NCBI GenBank assembly: GCA_031841125.1 | Contig: CM063112.1 | Span: 8,272,603 to 8,336,602 of the forward strand | DNA length: 64,000 nucleotides | Direction: 5' to 3' | Source: Acanthococcus lagerstroemiae | Lineage: Eukaryota; Arthropoda; Insecta; Hemiptera; Eriococcidae | In this document: in pieces, positions 36,006 to 49,012 of the stretch | Layout: every line of letters starts with the position of its first letter | How positions within the stretch are numbered: the first letter of the stretch is position 1 | Program-made: the position numbers and the translations under genes | The notes under the pieces: generated by a model | What the model saw: the letters and a program-made list of their open reading frames with translations, nothing else | Databases searched by the model: none | What the model was told of the DNA's origin: nothing

Positions 36006-37129
36006 CCAGAGTAGATGCGAGAGCACTAGCATCATTTTGTCGCTCTTCCCTCTTCCTCCTGTTTTAACCAAGGACTGCAAGAATCGGAGCTCGCTTACTC
36101 CAAATGGCATACGACGAAGCCGAGGCGGTAGATAATTATTTTCCTTCAGCTTGGTAAACGAAGAATGACTTATTTTCTTCTGAAAATACTTCGGTCACCA
36201 TCAAAGCACTACACTGATATGATTACACTTGCCCTTAAATTTCAGCATACAATATTGTCCACGTGTATTCCACGATTTCGTGAGTTGCATGGAGATTATA
36301 CATGCTTGATAAGTGTTTAGACTCAAATTCAATTATCTAGTCCGCGAATAAACTGCAGGTGCGATTACACGGCAAGGGAAAAGAGGGCTACTTCCCCCTC
36401 AAAAGCGAAGTAGTTTTATTGGAAATGCACCACGAAGGTACTTCTACAGCTAGGTACTTACGAATACGTTGTTATTTTCGTAACCTTAATCATGATACCA
36501 TCAAGAAATTGACACTCACCTGAAACAAATGAAAACATAATACGTTAATGCATTGAAAGTGTACCTCAAATATCGAAATGTAAGTACATAAGTTTTGAGC
36601 TTCAGTGCAGATACACGGGGAGAGCAATACGGCCAACTGCACTTTCACAGCAAAATCTTTCAATTGAAAGTATCTCATGAATTAGTAAGATAATTGAACT
36701 CGAATAATTCGCGAGAAGTGAATTAGTAATAAGCTCTCCACAATGATACGGAAAACTAGGCCTTCACCTCATTGAAACTGGACGTGAATGACAAGATACT
36801 ACCTGAAATCAAATCTGTTACTCAACATCCAGGCAGATAAAGGGACAAATTGTAAGTCAGTCACCCGAAAAACGGCCATCTAGCCTACAAGCACGCTACC
36901 ACCTCACCCATTCCTTGAATGTTAAATTTACATGAAGGGCAAAATAGAGCAAGTGATGGAAAGAAAGTAAAAAAAAATAAAATAAAAAACAAGAAGATTT
37001 TAGGCGCTTTTTAATGATAGGCTCAAAGACGCACGTTGCCTATATCCGGCACTCATCTTGAAGTCTTGAATAATCTGAAAGAATCTGAACGTTCTGAGTG
37101 ATTCCCGAAACGTCTTAGTGAATCACCAA

Positions 37130-37396
37130 CAGTGGCATAGCCAGGATTTTTCCAAGGGAGGGGTAAAGTAAGATTTTCAAGGGAGAAAAAGTTGAAAATT
37201 GACGTATTTTTTGAAAATTATACCGATATTAGAAGACTATTTTATAAAAATGATGGTAAAATTACAGTCCGAGTAAAACTTTTTCGAAAAAACGTGTTAT
37301 TGCTCATTTTTGCATATTTTACATTCAATTTTAGGTGCCTTGTGAGGGGGGGGGGGCATTCGCCTCCTTCGCCCTCCTCCCTTAGCTACGCCACTG
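37130..37396. mobile_element. hAT-type MITE, second copy
   Basis: Same family and orientation as 27159-27433: starts CAGTGGCATAGCCAGG, ends CTACGCCACTG, with the same interior (ACCGATATTAGA, GACTATTTTATAAAAAT, TTTTTCGAAAAAACG) and a poly-G stretch near the right end. Flanks ATCACCAA and ATCATAAA agree at 6 of 8 positions, a decayed 8-bp duplication. Confidence 0.85.
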
Positions 37397-39744
37397 ATCA
37401 TAAATAAGTCTGGAAAAGTCTTGGAAAAGTGTACAAGAGGCTGAAGCGGATCTTTAAGCGTCTTAAAGAATCATAAAAATCCTGAAAAGATTTCTGAAGA
37501 TCCTAAAATGAAGCTTGGAAGCACAGTGAGTCTTAAACAAGTTTGAGAAAGTCGTAGAGAATCTTAAATGAGCATTACAGAATTTATTACAAGAGTTTAA
37601 CAAGACTGCGGAAGAGAATTAGAGAAGAGTGGAAAATGTCTTAATCACGTGTTGAACAGCTTAAATAAAGTCTCAAAAATTCTTAATGCAGTAAACGAGC
37701 TCTGAAGTTCAAAAATTTAAACGGTACTAGAACATAAAATTTGAAAGAGCTCTGAAGAATCTTGAACAAGCCTGTAGTCTTAAAATTTCTTAAACGGAGT
37801 ATCTAAGAACTTCACCTTATCCTGAAACTGCATACGGCTCCTGAATGAGAAAAATCGAATGGTGTTGGAATGAATGTTTAAAAAGTTTCAAGAATGGCTC
37901 CACCCAGTTGAGAATTCTGTAAGTTGGAAAGTTTCTGTACCTACCAGTAAGTATAAGCACATAGTATCACAAAACTTTACTGGCTTCTCATTTTTTAAAC
38001 ACTCAATTACCATATCAAGGATATAAAAAAATTATCCAAATATTCAGAGGAGGGGCGGTTAGAAGTGAAACGATTCTATATTTTGGTTCATAATGAGTTG
38101 CCCCTACTAATATTTACTTCCTGAATCTGCCACTGGCAGCAAGCCACTATTCACCCTAATTCTGATGTCGTAAGCAATATCAGCGCACAGTGTTGCATTC
38201 CTGCTTCCTCGCTTCGTCGGAATCCTTCCATCTCAATCATTTCGTTTTATTTGTGCCTTTTGACCTGAAAAACTTGACCATTCATTTCATAAGCATGATT
38301 TTATTTTCTGAACGCGTGTTCGGATCTACATAAGACTTAGAGAAAACGTTGAATCTTGAAGTGATAGAAATCTAGTTTCTCAAGGGTTCAAACAGATTTG
38401 ATCCTTTACCTCCAACAAGAGGTCACGAAGGAGTTTATCAATAGGAAAATTCAAAATGGGAACACAATAAACAGACTATCGAAATGTAGGTTTCGTAAAT
38501 CGCTGATTGCAAATACCCGGCCACATGTTTGATCCATCACCAACTTGGATGCCAAGACGGACATTTTGCCCTTTAGAGCGGCAACAGTTTCATAAATTGT
38601 GCATAAGTCATCTTGACGCACATCGTTATGATGTTTGTACGCAGATTTTTCTGGGTCACAATGAGTGTCAAAAAGTACAACTTGTAATACATAAAATTAA
38701 CTTGACCAAAAAACTGAGGGGGAAAGTGGTGTTACGGGTTATTTTGGTCTCTCATCATTTCCTGACTTCGATTTGAGCATCTAAACTTCAGTAACGCGAA
38801 GTATCGAGTTTTCAATGTCGATAAATGGCAACAGTTAGCTAAAATTACAATCAATAATATCAGTAGGGTCAAAAAAACTCTGATAGTAAACCAGTGTTGA
38901 ATTTCAGTATCAAGGGTTCATTGTTTGAGTCTTTGAGCTTTGAAAAATCACTTACACTTGTTTCTCAAGTTTTTCGATGAAAATCATACTGAATTAGAGG
39001 GTTCATGAATCTGTTGCAGAGATAAAAGGATGCTCATCATAGAAACCCATCATTGATAAAGATTAGCATTTTGTGAAAAATGTTGATTGTCACTTTATTG
39101 ATTTTATTGGTACATAAATTTGGAATGTTTGTAATAAAATTTGTTCGAAGAAGTTCTAAATTTTCTTTCTTTTTTGAAATTATAAAACTATTTTACGATA
39201 TTTAAATGATGAGGTATTTAGGTATATGATTGGAGTGAGTCTTCATATTTATTATGTTACTCTAGTTACACATAAAGTGACTTCCAATAGCCTTTCAAAA
39301 GGAAAAAAAAAATTAGCATTTTCCTGGATCAAAAACTGAACAGGAGTTAAGATATATTTCCATCAAAATTACTCCAGTGGAGTCCTATTTTTACATTGCT
39401 CCCATTTAAAAAGAGTCATTTTCACATTCACTTTGCGATCAATGTGTTCACATGTTTTACATTGGGGATCATATGAAAGGATTCAAAAACTTTTTAACTT
39501 GCCATTTCTAATAATCTTCGTTTACAGAAATAATGTTTTCTGACACGATTGAACTTGGTTCCTAAGCTTCCTTAAGTACTGGTATTTAAGGACAGAAGGA
39601 AACGCACACTCTGATGTATTACTCAAATTCTTTTAATTACCTCCGCCTTCCTCCCTAACTGCAAATGAATGTTCAATAGCTTTAAGAACCACAGGGTAGG
39701 AAAAAGCATACAATATCTACAATGTACATATGTTACGCCGAATT

Positions 39745-39870
39745 CATCAAATTGACAATTTCATAAAATCGGCAACAAAATTTGCCGAATTTGTAAAATC
39801 GGCAGGTTCTGCTGAATTTGTAAAACAAGCAATACATTTTTGCCAAATTTATAAAATCGGCAGGTATAGG
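39745..39870. repeat. ~30-bp-period tandem repeat
   Basis: Units of the form TGCCGAATTTGTAAAATCGGC, with variations, recur four times; each contains a small GCCGA...TCGGC inverted pair. Confidence 0.7.
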
Positions 39871-41453
39871 GTCCCTTGGTGCAGAACGTGAACACCCAAT
39901 TCTCGGCGTGATAAGTATAGAAAGAGTTTCAAAACGAATTTTTAACGACAATGTGTAGGGAAATCCTTCTGTGATTGTGAGAAATAATCTGACCTATTCT
40001 CATTAAGAATTACGCAAAACTTCCCTTTTTCTAGAAAGAAAGAATGGTCTTGCAATTTTGAAAAAAAAAAAAGTAGATTGCTTACGATGTAATCATTATT
40101 TTTAGATTGTTTTTACATTTTTGAGTGACAAAAAGAATGAGCTTTCTTTGAGTGCTTTCAAAAACTGATAAGTCTTAACTAGTCAATAACTGAAGAAGGT
40201 TAAATTTATGGGACTGAAAATGAACCACCCAGGAGCAAAAAAGAATACAAGAAGTATGGCATCTTCTCAAATTTTAACACCTCCTAAATGGATACAGGTG
40301 CAAAATTTAGGCGTGATATTCAAAATCAGCAAGTATGAAAACACCTGCCAGTTTTTCCAAGTTTTTAAATTTGAAATCTCAAGTATCCTGATTTTTCGTT
40401 AGTCAACCATCGGTACTTTCATTGGAAAATTATTTTCTTCAACGCAGTATTTTTTTTTTAGTTTATTTCTAAAAAAAATTTACCTTACTCAAGCATTTCA
40501 ACAATTTATGTAAAGTTAATTTCTTAAGTCATAAGTTCAATTTTTTTATTCTTAAAAAAAAAATTATAATAGATTAATGAAATGAAATAATGTAAGTCAA
40601 CTGTTTCATACTTTTGTACACACTCTTCAAGATCTTTTGACGGTGTCCATGAAAATAACTTTGAATTTTACAGCGACAATAATTATCAATTTTGCGTTGT
40701 GAAGCTCAGATTTAGCCCCCTGGATCCAACATTTGATGAAATACTCGAAATAAATGACCCCGAGATACCCTTACATGGACACTTCGTTTGATTTCGTTTC
40801 GCCGTTTCGCCTCCTCTCGAAATTAACATTATAATTTTGAGGCTGAAGATCTATTGCAATATCCAGACGTGTAAATAGGACGCTCTCCTATGAGTCGGAG
40901 GGGAGCGGGGAGAGGAGGTCAAAAATCTGTAATAATCATAACCAAGTCTTTATAAACCAAATCTTGATGAGAGGTGTCAGGGTTCAATAAAATGTAACCG
41001 CTCTTTTAGAGCGTGTACAGTCTTAATAAGTGATAGTGCAGTCTTTCAGAGCCTCGATACAGTCCCATATAGCGTTCAACAGCGGATGATAAAATGGAAG
41101 ATATCCGAAGACCTCGCTAAACAAGTAAGATCTGTGACTCTCATTACTTTCAAGTTCAGATTTGAAAGTTGTATTTCTTTATTTTTTACGCACACATCTC
41201 CTTGATGACCTCACGGGATTGCTTCACCCAGGGACCTCCTAAAAGTTTGCTACATGCTATACCAGGGTGTCTAACAAATTTTGGAAAGCGAAATGCAGGA
41301 GTTTTGCAGGAGATTTTGCAGGAGGTTTTTCAGCAGTTCAAACAACTAGAAACACCCCCCCCCCCAAAAAAAAAAAAAAAAAATCTGTATTAAAATGGTT
41401 TCAAAATTGAAAAGAACTAAAAAAATGATACTTTTTAAATTTTGAGCATAAAA

Positions 41454-42600
41454 TTAATGAAGTACAAATGAAAATAATTTTGCAGACTTCCTCAAAAGTT
41501 TATCGTACAATGCTTTAAGAAAAGCGCAACGTTCATCAAGAAATTTCATTTTCTTCAACGGAGAAAATTTGGATACAATTGTTTTGGCTCCAAATCCGAC
41601 GTTAACCTTCTCTGGTGGTAAAAGGTTCTTTTTAGTATCTTCAAAACTATATGTGACTTTGGAGAGAAATCTGGTACCGATGTTTCGAAGAACAGTTCTA
41701 AGATCTTCATAAAGAAAGGGTATCAATGGCTCATCGCTCTGGTATTATATCAAAAAATGGTACAAGTCATCACACACTGAAGACATAAAATGTAATTTTG
41801 CTTCCAAAAACTCCTTCTTCAAAACTTCAGTCACATAAGTGTAATTGTGTGTTTTAGGAGGTTTATTTTTGACGCCCTCAACATACTTCTTGACATGAGG
41901 TAGTATATTCAATGCTCTCTGTAATACCTTTCCATTTTCCAGCCATCGAACAGAGAAACATTTTAATGTAAATAACGAAGATTTGGAATAATATTTAAGA
42001 TCCGCGCGTCTAGTAGGGAAGTCTTTGAAGAGGTAATACAGACTTCGTAACAACCGATGAATATTCCAGTTGCTGCTATCGTGAGCAGTTTTATACTCGT
42101 TATGGACAATATGCAAGGTACAGGTACCCAAATTCAACATTTTGTTCATACCATTCTCTTCCATGTATTTCAACAGATCTGAATGTAATAATTTCAAATT
42201 AACGTTGGGGCCATCCATCGCCACTTGCAAAACGTTAGATAAATTCAACTTCAAATCTTTTAATGCATTTGTAATTGCTTTGAACAGTCCATCAGAAGTA
42301 CATCGTTCTGGGAAAATGGAAGCTAAATAACGAGTTGATACCTCCTGTTTACTAGAATCCCAATAATGTACGATCATATCCATTTGGGCGCTTTGGCAAA
42401 CTTTATTGAGATAGTGTCTGCGTTTTGAACTTCGTCTAGTAAGATCTGTCTGAAGTAAGGCCCAAGACCATATGTAATACAGTAGGCAATCTTATCTTTT
42501 TTTAAACTCATTTGCTAAAAAGTGCGTCAATTTTTCCACTTACGTTAGATACAGAATTGACATAGACGCAATATTTGCACCAGTACCAGTCAACGTATCA
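41454..42600 (-). pseudogene. hAT-like transposase, degenerate
   Basis: The minus frame from 42383 to 41454 reads MDMIVHYWDSS, VAMDGPNVNLKLL (about residue 55), LGTCTLHIVH (about 86), RRADLKYYS, SVRWLENGKVLQRALNI, then FLI, a TAA stop at 41745-41747, and continues in the same frame YQSDEPLIPFLYEDLRTVL. Upstream, KIAYCITYGLGPYFRQILLD and a possible zinc-finger-like WCKYC near 42,560-42,600 belong to the same protein but in shifted frames. These motifs match a widespread family of hAT-related transposases in aphids, cnidarians and other animals. Broken by one nonsense codon and at least one frameshift. A possible left terminus CAGGGTGTCTAAC lies at 41,273. Confidence 0.6.
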
Positions 42601-44078
42601 GCACTCCTACAAACGATACGCGTTAGGCAGCGCAACATACCTGCCACCTAGTTCAAAAACATGTTAATGCTAGCGCTAGTAATGGCACATTGCGGATTGA
42701 TCAGTTTATGCAAACAACTGGTGGTGCAAACAACTGGTGGTGCAAACAACCATTTTTTTCATGAGAAAAGAAAAATTTTAATTCACTTTTTTTTCATTTC
42801 TCTGTGAAAATTGCAAGTTTGTAATACATATTTAGGATTGAGGAAAGTAATAAGGGAGATGAGCAAACAAGAGAATGACAAAATTTCAAAAATGATGTAG
42901 TCGTTAGAAATTGAGCGGTCAACAAACCCGTGACCGTATAATAACCTTGAAATAAACATTAAGTGGGAAAAAAAGATGGTAACACAACTTTACCGTTAAC
43001 CAAATGACATTTTCAAAATATAAAATAAACGTAATGGTTAATGGTTTCCCTTGTAAACCATACGAATCGTTACTTGAAACGATAACAGGTAACTCAAAGA
43101 AAACTAACCCGTTACCTGTTAACGACTTCCGTTTTATAACTGTATTTTTAGACGTCACTGACAGGGCCGGATTTAGGATTTTTGGATCCGGAACTCAAGC
43201 TCGGTTTGAAACTTCTTCCACAGCAGAAAAAATTACCCTCAGGGATTAAAATATATAATTAACTATTGATAAGAAATATCTATACCTAAAATTAATTTTA
43301 ACATTACTGATGGTAAATTTGTCAACCGAAATTATCATCATAAGGGTAGTTTTCCGGATGAGGGGTGTTGGTCTGCCGGGAGCCGATTGGGTATGTTCAG
43401 AGCCATGCGCTCACCATGGAATGGTACTTAATGGCAATTGTTAGATTTTAATTTTCGAGGAAAGGATAATGGTAATTTTCATAGTCATTCATTTTTGTAG
43501 AAATGGGAACGACTGACTTATCGGCAAGCAATTTTTTTAAATCTAATTTTAAATTTTCATTCAGAAGCACTCTTGTTAGTGAGGTGTATACATTCCTTAA
43601 ATCAGCTCTGTCATGGAGATGTCTTTAATGAAAACAGTAAGTCCTGTATTCTTCCGTGTCTTATTTTGTCGATAGCGTAAATATTAAATTCTTAACAGAA
43701 TGTCACAATTTTTTCATTTCTTGCACAAAGAAAAATTTTCTATCACTTTTTGCCAAGAATTTTCATACACAATTTTTGTAGTGAAATAGCAACATTCGTG
43801 AGTGCAAATAAGTCTGGAATTTTCCCATAAGTTTTCCTAGTTTGGTATGTTTACTGTTGTTGTAAGATCAAATCATTAACTTTAACCATTTCTGTTAAGG
43901 TTAACTCTATGAATCGAGTAACGTAGACAACTTCAACTCTATTAACTGTGTTTGTAATCTGTATTCTTAAGACTGGAAGAGCTCCGGTAAGTTGTGGTCC
44001 ATTACAATAAAGTACTAACTAATATGAAAAGATCATTCGGACTAGTTCGCTTCAGTCACAAACGGCATCTCCTCACGT

Positions 44079-47000
44079 TCACGGACGTGCATGTAAATTA
44101 GCTTTGAAGATAAGACAGCATTCTTCACTTGGCTTATGAGTATTCCAGAGTTTGTATTTAACTGTGTATGCTCCCTGGAAAAGAAGTTTTCATTGGATAA
44201 GTTACAGAGTAAGATCGCTGGAAAATAAAGTTTCCAAGTACAAGGATAATTCAACTGGAGTCACTGTTTTGGCATTCGTTCGTCAATTCAACCGGACGAT
44301 CAAGAAGAACAAAATGCGCCATCTTTCAATTAGTGGCTGATTGGACCCACAACCCCACCTTCCACAGCAATAATTCTATTGTTTACGCTGGAACCAAGAA
44401 GCGGTTCTTTCTCCATATTAATTCTTTCAGAAGATGGTGAAATCATCGACTCTAGTCATGCATTCCGGTAAGGTACACGAGAATCTAAGAGAGCTCGAGA
44501 AAAACTTTCGGGATGTTGACCTCAATTCACATAGGAATGACTTTCCTTACAGAAGACCACCGCTGCACCTATTATGGAATTACTTACGCGCTGCATGAGA
44601 AAAACTCTCCGAAAAAAGAAAGACATCCCTTTTTTTCAATCAATTAAAATGCAGGAAATGTCTGTCTAATTCGACAAAATTATTGTGTGTCACTTCATGG
44701 GACACCTATTGGGAGTTCGCTAACACTCAAGCTGAGGAACAGACTAAGAAAACTCAAGAGAAACTCAGCCAGAAAGGACGACAATAGAGAATGACTCGAG
44801 TCCAGTTGTATTTTTTATTAAGGAGAGTCGAACCAAGAAAACCAGACGAGGAGACTTGACCCAAGACCCAAGAAAAATCTCGTTTTCTTGAGTCTTTTAT
44901 TTTTATTTTTTCTGGCGTCATTAATTCTTTTAAGCCATCTTCTTGACTTAGCATAGTTTCCTCTTCGACTTGAGCTCCTTGATATGTTCATGGTACCGAA
45001 CCGCGTGCTTTTCAAATAAAGTATTCATCACCTTCCCTGCGAAGTAAAATAATCATAAAGGAGTCCTAGAAATTCTACTATGGTCGTAATGAGTCCCAGA
45101 GTTTTACTAGATCTTTGACGAGTTAGAAGGCTTAATGATTCCTAAAATGTCTACGTAATATATTATGTACTTTAAGAAAACTTAAATGTCAGATGTGAGG
45201 AGGCAAACGTTGTACGGTAACGATACAAATGTGTGCACTAGACTACCAGCTAATATACAACTTACAAATGGTGAAAAGGGACAAATATACTGGTATTCCC
45301 ATTAGGTATATTTCCGAGCAAGAGACCATATCTAAACATATAAATATGTTCACTTACGTACAGTGATGAAGCATTTAAGATTGAGACAGATTTCAAAGAA
45401 AATTGTGAGATAGGGAGGCTACAATATGGACCTACTTCATTAGCAGTTCTCCAGATCCATGAGAAAACTAAATAGTTCCACTTGGATTCAATTTTAAAAG
45501 TCCAATATCTAGCGCAATCTGATGCCAAAATATGATAATTAATTACCGGGATGAAAAAATCTGTCCGAGATACATTAAATGGGTATTTGAGGATATGTTC
45601 CTGGCCTGCAACAACAGGACATTTGATAAAATTGCAGCCTGTTCGATCATGTTCTGGATCAGGTATGTACACCAACACCAAACGCCCGAACGCTTGAATG
45701 GTAATATCATTCGCAGAAAAGTCTAAAAGAAATTCAATAAAATTACAGAACATATACATGAGCATCCCAGTACAAATACAAAAGAATTGCTTCATAGCTC
45801 GATAATTTCCTGTTTCTAAATGGATGATAATTGATAATCCTGATTCGCCGGTAGATTCGCATGGAATTAACGTTCATACATTCCATCGACGAGAGCTAAG
45901 AATTTGGAATTATTCAAAGCCTAAAAAGTCTTAAATTGAGAATCCTTATGAGGTGTAAACATCAGGCACACAAAATTAAAAATACACTACGTTCATGCCT
46001 CCAACAAAGCAACGTCATTTTTAAGGGAAAATTCGATATTAATTTCTCTTCCCGTTTCACTAATCAAAATACAATTTCTTCCTCGGAATTACTTCGTAAT
46101 TTAAAAGAAATTAGTTATGTCAGTTTACTGGCACATTCTGTTGTTGGAACTCTTCAGTCGGGGAAGGGGGGCTTTAAATTTGTGTGTTGAAGGGATCATA
46201 CTTTCATTCTGAAACACCAAAAAGTGCAGCAAGCTTCAGACATTCACTTCAGCGAGGTCCGAGAAAAAGGGCATTTTCATTTATCCGCGCCTGAATACTT
46301 GAATGAGGGACAAAAAGGAACAGAAACTCTGGGCGCATAACCTATGAATGAAAAATGAAACTAACGAAATAAGGATAAGAAATAGTATTCGGGCCGAACA
46401 TCCGCTAGGAGCGCTACAGGCGGCAAGATTGAAAAAGGGATCAAGACGATTTTCCTATTTGAATATTAATTGAGTTATCTCAAAATAAGTCGAGAACGAA
46501 GCCATTTAGTGGAAAAATTAAGATAACAAATTTTGTAGGGTGTACAATTTTCTATAAGTTACCTTCTCTCATAAAAATTGATTTTGATCGATTTAAGGAA
46601 AGCTTCCACCCACCACCCGCGCCGCTTACCAATTGTTCCGTTTTCGTTGTGCGCGATACTAGCGCTGTTTGGCCCAAATATGTGAGCTGGAATTATGAAA
46701 TGAGCCTCTGGTGTCAAAAAATCACTCATCACTTTCTTGACAATTCTTATAGAAACTAGTACGCTCTTTCGAATGAAACAAATTGCGGCTTCCTATCTTC
46801 ATTAGTTTTCCCACAAATTGTATTACATTAAAAGATTAAAAACATCCGTTTACATGCCGTCGTGTGAAACGGGCCTATGGGAATGACAGAGAACAAGAAT
46901 TCGAAACACGGTTTGTCATACTTGTAGCAACCCGTAAACGCACCACCAGAGATATACACGCCATGTACATATGTGCGCACCACTACCCTCATCCCATCTT

Positions 47001-49012
47001 TACACTCGTTCATCTCAAAAACCTGTTTTCGCACGAGAGGCACATTTTGTGATTCCAGGTCACATATTATGCTACAAGGTTGGTAAATGAGTGATTACCA
47101 AACAAGTGTGAAAGTTGGAGCACGAACAAAAGCTGGTGCTGTATTCACACAAGTCTTGATCATTCACTCATCAAACCAACATAGGCTATATTTTCAATGG
47201 TTGAGAGGATGGTGCTGAAATTATGATTTTCATGATAAATAGATGATATGTCCACATTGCCAATCCTAGACAAAAAATTCACCTAACGATTCTTAAGACA
47301 ATTCAGGATATTTAAAAGGTAACCAGTACAACTAGTTGACAATATTCCTTAGACATACTTGTAGACTAATTGCACTCCATCTACTGTCATCTTTGCTTAC
47401 TGTCAGAACCGTCCGATATGGTTGGTCAAGAGTCACTCAACCCAAAGTAAACGTGTCAATAATGCAATTTCCGATCATCGGTTGAAAAATAATAAGAAAA
47501 GAATCAAGTCGGCAGGCAAGAAAGAACGAAAGGAAAATTTGAAGATCCGAAACTGGTCTTACAGGGTACAGAACTTCGAAGAAGTTCAGCGAGTCTTTAG
47601 GAAGATGTTAAAGACACTTGGAGGAGGGTCTGGAACTTCCTTCAGGAATCATAGACCAGTCTAGACGGTTTAAACAAGTCTGAAATCCTTGATCCTTGAA
47701 GTGTCTAACACCAGTCTGGAAGAACTTCGAAGAGTCTTACAGAGTCACAAGCGAATCTTAAAGAGTTAAACAATACATGGAGAGTGATAAATAGAGATCT
47801 AGAAAAGTCTGGAAGAAGCTTAAGTAGATCTTTGTGAGGCGCAGCGATATTTAGATGAAACAGCAATTCTTGAAGAGTCCTAAACGAGTTTCAAAAAGCC
47901 TTAAATAATCATGAATGGATCTGGAATTTTAAAGTGGGTTACATGGACGTAAGGAGTCATTAACGATTCCTAAAGTCTTGAAATATATTGATAGAAGTTT
48001 ATAGAAGGGTCTTAAATGAGTCTCGAAGTGTTTCATCGAGTCTAAGCAAGTCTGGAAGCGTTTCAACAAGTATAAACAAATGTAGAAACGTCAGAACGAA
48101 TTTTAAGCGATATTACATTTATATGAGAAGCAGAAAAAATGCCTTCGACGGCTCGAAGTCCGATTTGGGACGGGATGTCTATAAAAATAAGAAATGAAGA
48201 ATTGGAGAGGAATGGACCAGAAAGAACAAAAAGAAAAGAGGGAAAGCAGGAAAAAGTGAAAGAACAAAGAAAAAAATGTTTTTTCTCATCAAAAATTTTC
48301 CCTACGCACAAATATGCCAGTACTGGAGAAGAAGGTAAATCAGGGGAATTTCCCTCCTGAACTTTGTCCCCGGGAAGATTTTATTTCATAGACTCGGGAA
48401 CAAAAAATCAAAGTTCAGAGCGTGTTTTGGCCCTATTTGGAGGCTGAAATTGGTATTTTGCACCGAGGTGCCCCCCTGGACTTGGAGTTGTCTACCTAGG
48501 AAAGTGGTTACGCTGCGGGGCTGCCTATAAGTGTGACATATAGAGTTTGACTCGACTCACTCAGATACCTGATGTCCCTTTTCCACGTTACTTAATTTTA
48601 TGAAAAAACAGGAATTGAACAAATTACACGGACACACTCACTTGGAATGAAAGTTAATGCCGTATGCATGGTTTCTCCTTTATAAGCGTTACATGGTGCA
48701 TTTTTCACGGCTTCCGGGCATGGATCCACGGTAAACTTTACGATTCGGCACATTTTACTAGTAGCAGCTGGAAAGTATTATAATAATATTACTACATTGC
48801 CAAAATACACTCGAAATCTCAACTATGTTTTCCGACGTTGATCCAATCAGTTGCCGCACACTTAAATCAATTAGTAAATATATATTCGGAGTATACTTGC
48901 CATCGCAATATTGAAATCGTATATTTTCACCGGATCCAAAATTGGAAAACAAAAAAATAACAATTAAAGTAACTAAAAATGCATCACGATTGAATTTGGT
49001 AGGAAAATTCAT
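44079..49012 (-). CDS. NPC2-like secreted ML-domain protein, copy F (intact, GC-AG intron 1)
   Basis: Exons are 48901-49012, 48642-48767, 45547-45722 and 44079-44174 (510 nt, 169 aa). The signal peptide starts MNFPTKF with core LVTLIVIFLFSNF; the mature part has FQYCD, SKMCRI, VDPCPEAVKNAPC, GCNFIKCPVVAG and EECCL. The C-terminus is two residues longer than in the other copies. Intron 1 is only 133 bp (269-300 bp elsewhere) and starts with GCAAGT, a GC-AG donor, a known minor functional class; the other introns are GT-AG. An in-frame ATG further upstream (49054) exists, but the ATG at 49012 is the one conserved across copies. The 3' flank between the conserved block at 41.1 kb and exon 4 is expanded by insertions, including a hAT-like transposase relic. 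Product: probable secreted lipid carrier of the NPC2/ML family. Confidence 0.83.
45723..48641 (-). other. Intron 2 of copy F
   Basis: A 2.9-kb intron. GAGTCTT-type repeats fill about 47,640-48,110. Segment 46,390-47,100 has no counterpart in the other copies and is probably an insertion of unknown class. No gene supported. Confidence 0.5.

Larger units (their letters stand above)
34968..44078. other. Intergenic region E-F
   Basis: Upstream block of E, about 1 kb shared with copy A's upstream (35220-36680) interrupted by a TIR element (35349-36005), a hAT MITE (37130-37396), GAGTCTT-type repeats (37,400-37,850), a duplicated upstream segment split between about 38,550-38,650 and 40,600-40,870, a 30-bp-period tandem (39745-39870), the 3'-flank block of F (41090-41275) and a hAT-like transposase relic (41454-42600). 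From 43,160 a segment starting CAGGGCCGGATTTAGG has no matching right end. No host gene seen. Confidence 0.5.

Noticed and set aside
43158..43800. MITE starting CAGGGCCGGATTTAGG
   Set aside because: The left terminus looks like a hAT-type end, but I found no complementary right end or target duplication, so boundaries cannot be given.
45262..45795. 177-codon minus-strand ORF at exon 3 of copy F taken as one protein
   Set aside because: Only 45547-45722 is conserved between copies; the ends run into intron sequence past the GT donor and before the AG acceptor.
161..49012. Odorant-binding protein or other cysteine-rich secreted family instead of NPC2
   Set aside because: OBP spacing (C2-x3-C3, C5-x8-C6) and helical pattern are absent, while the first Cys in Y-x-YC(D/N), the PCPEA...PC pair, GC-x4-CP and the W-x-L-W...CC end align in order with ML/NPC2.
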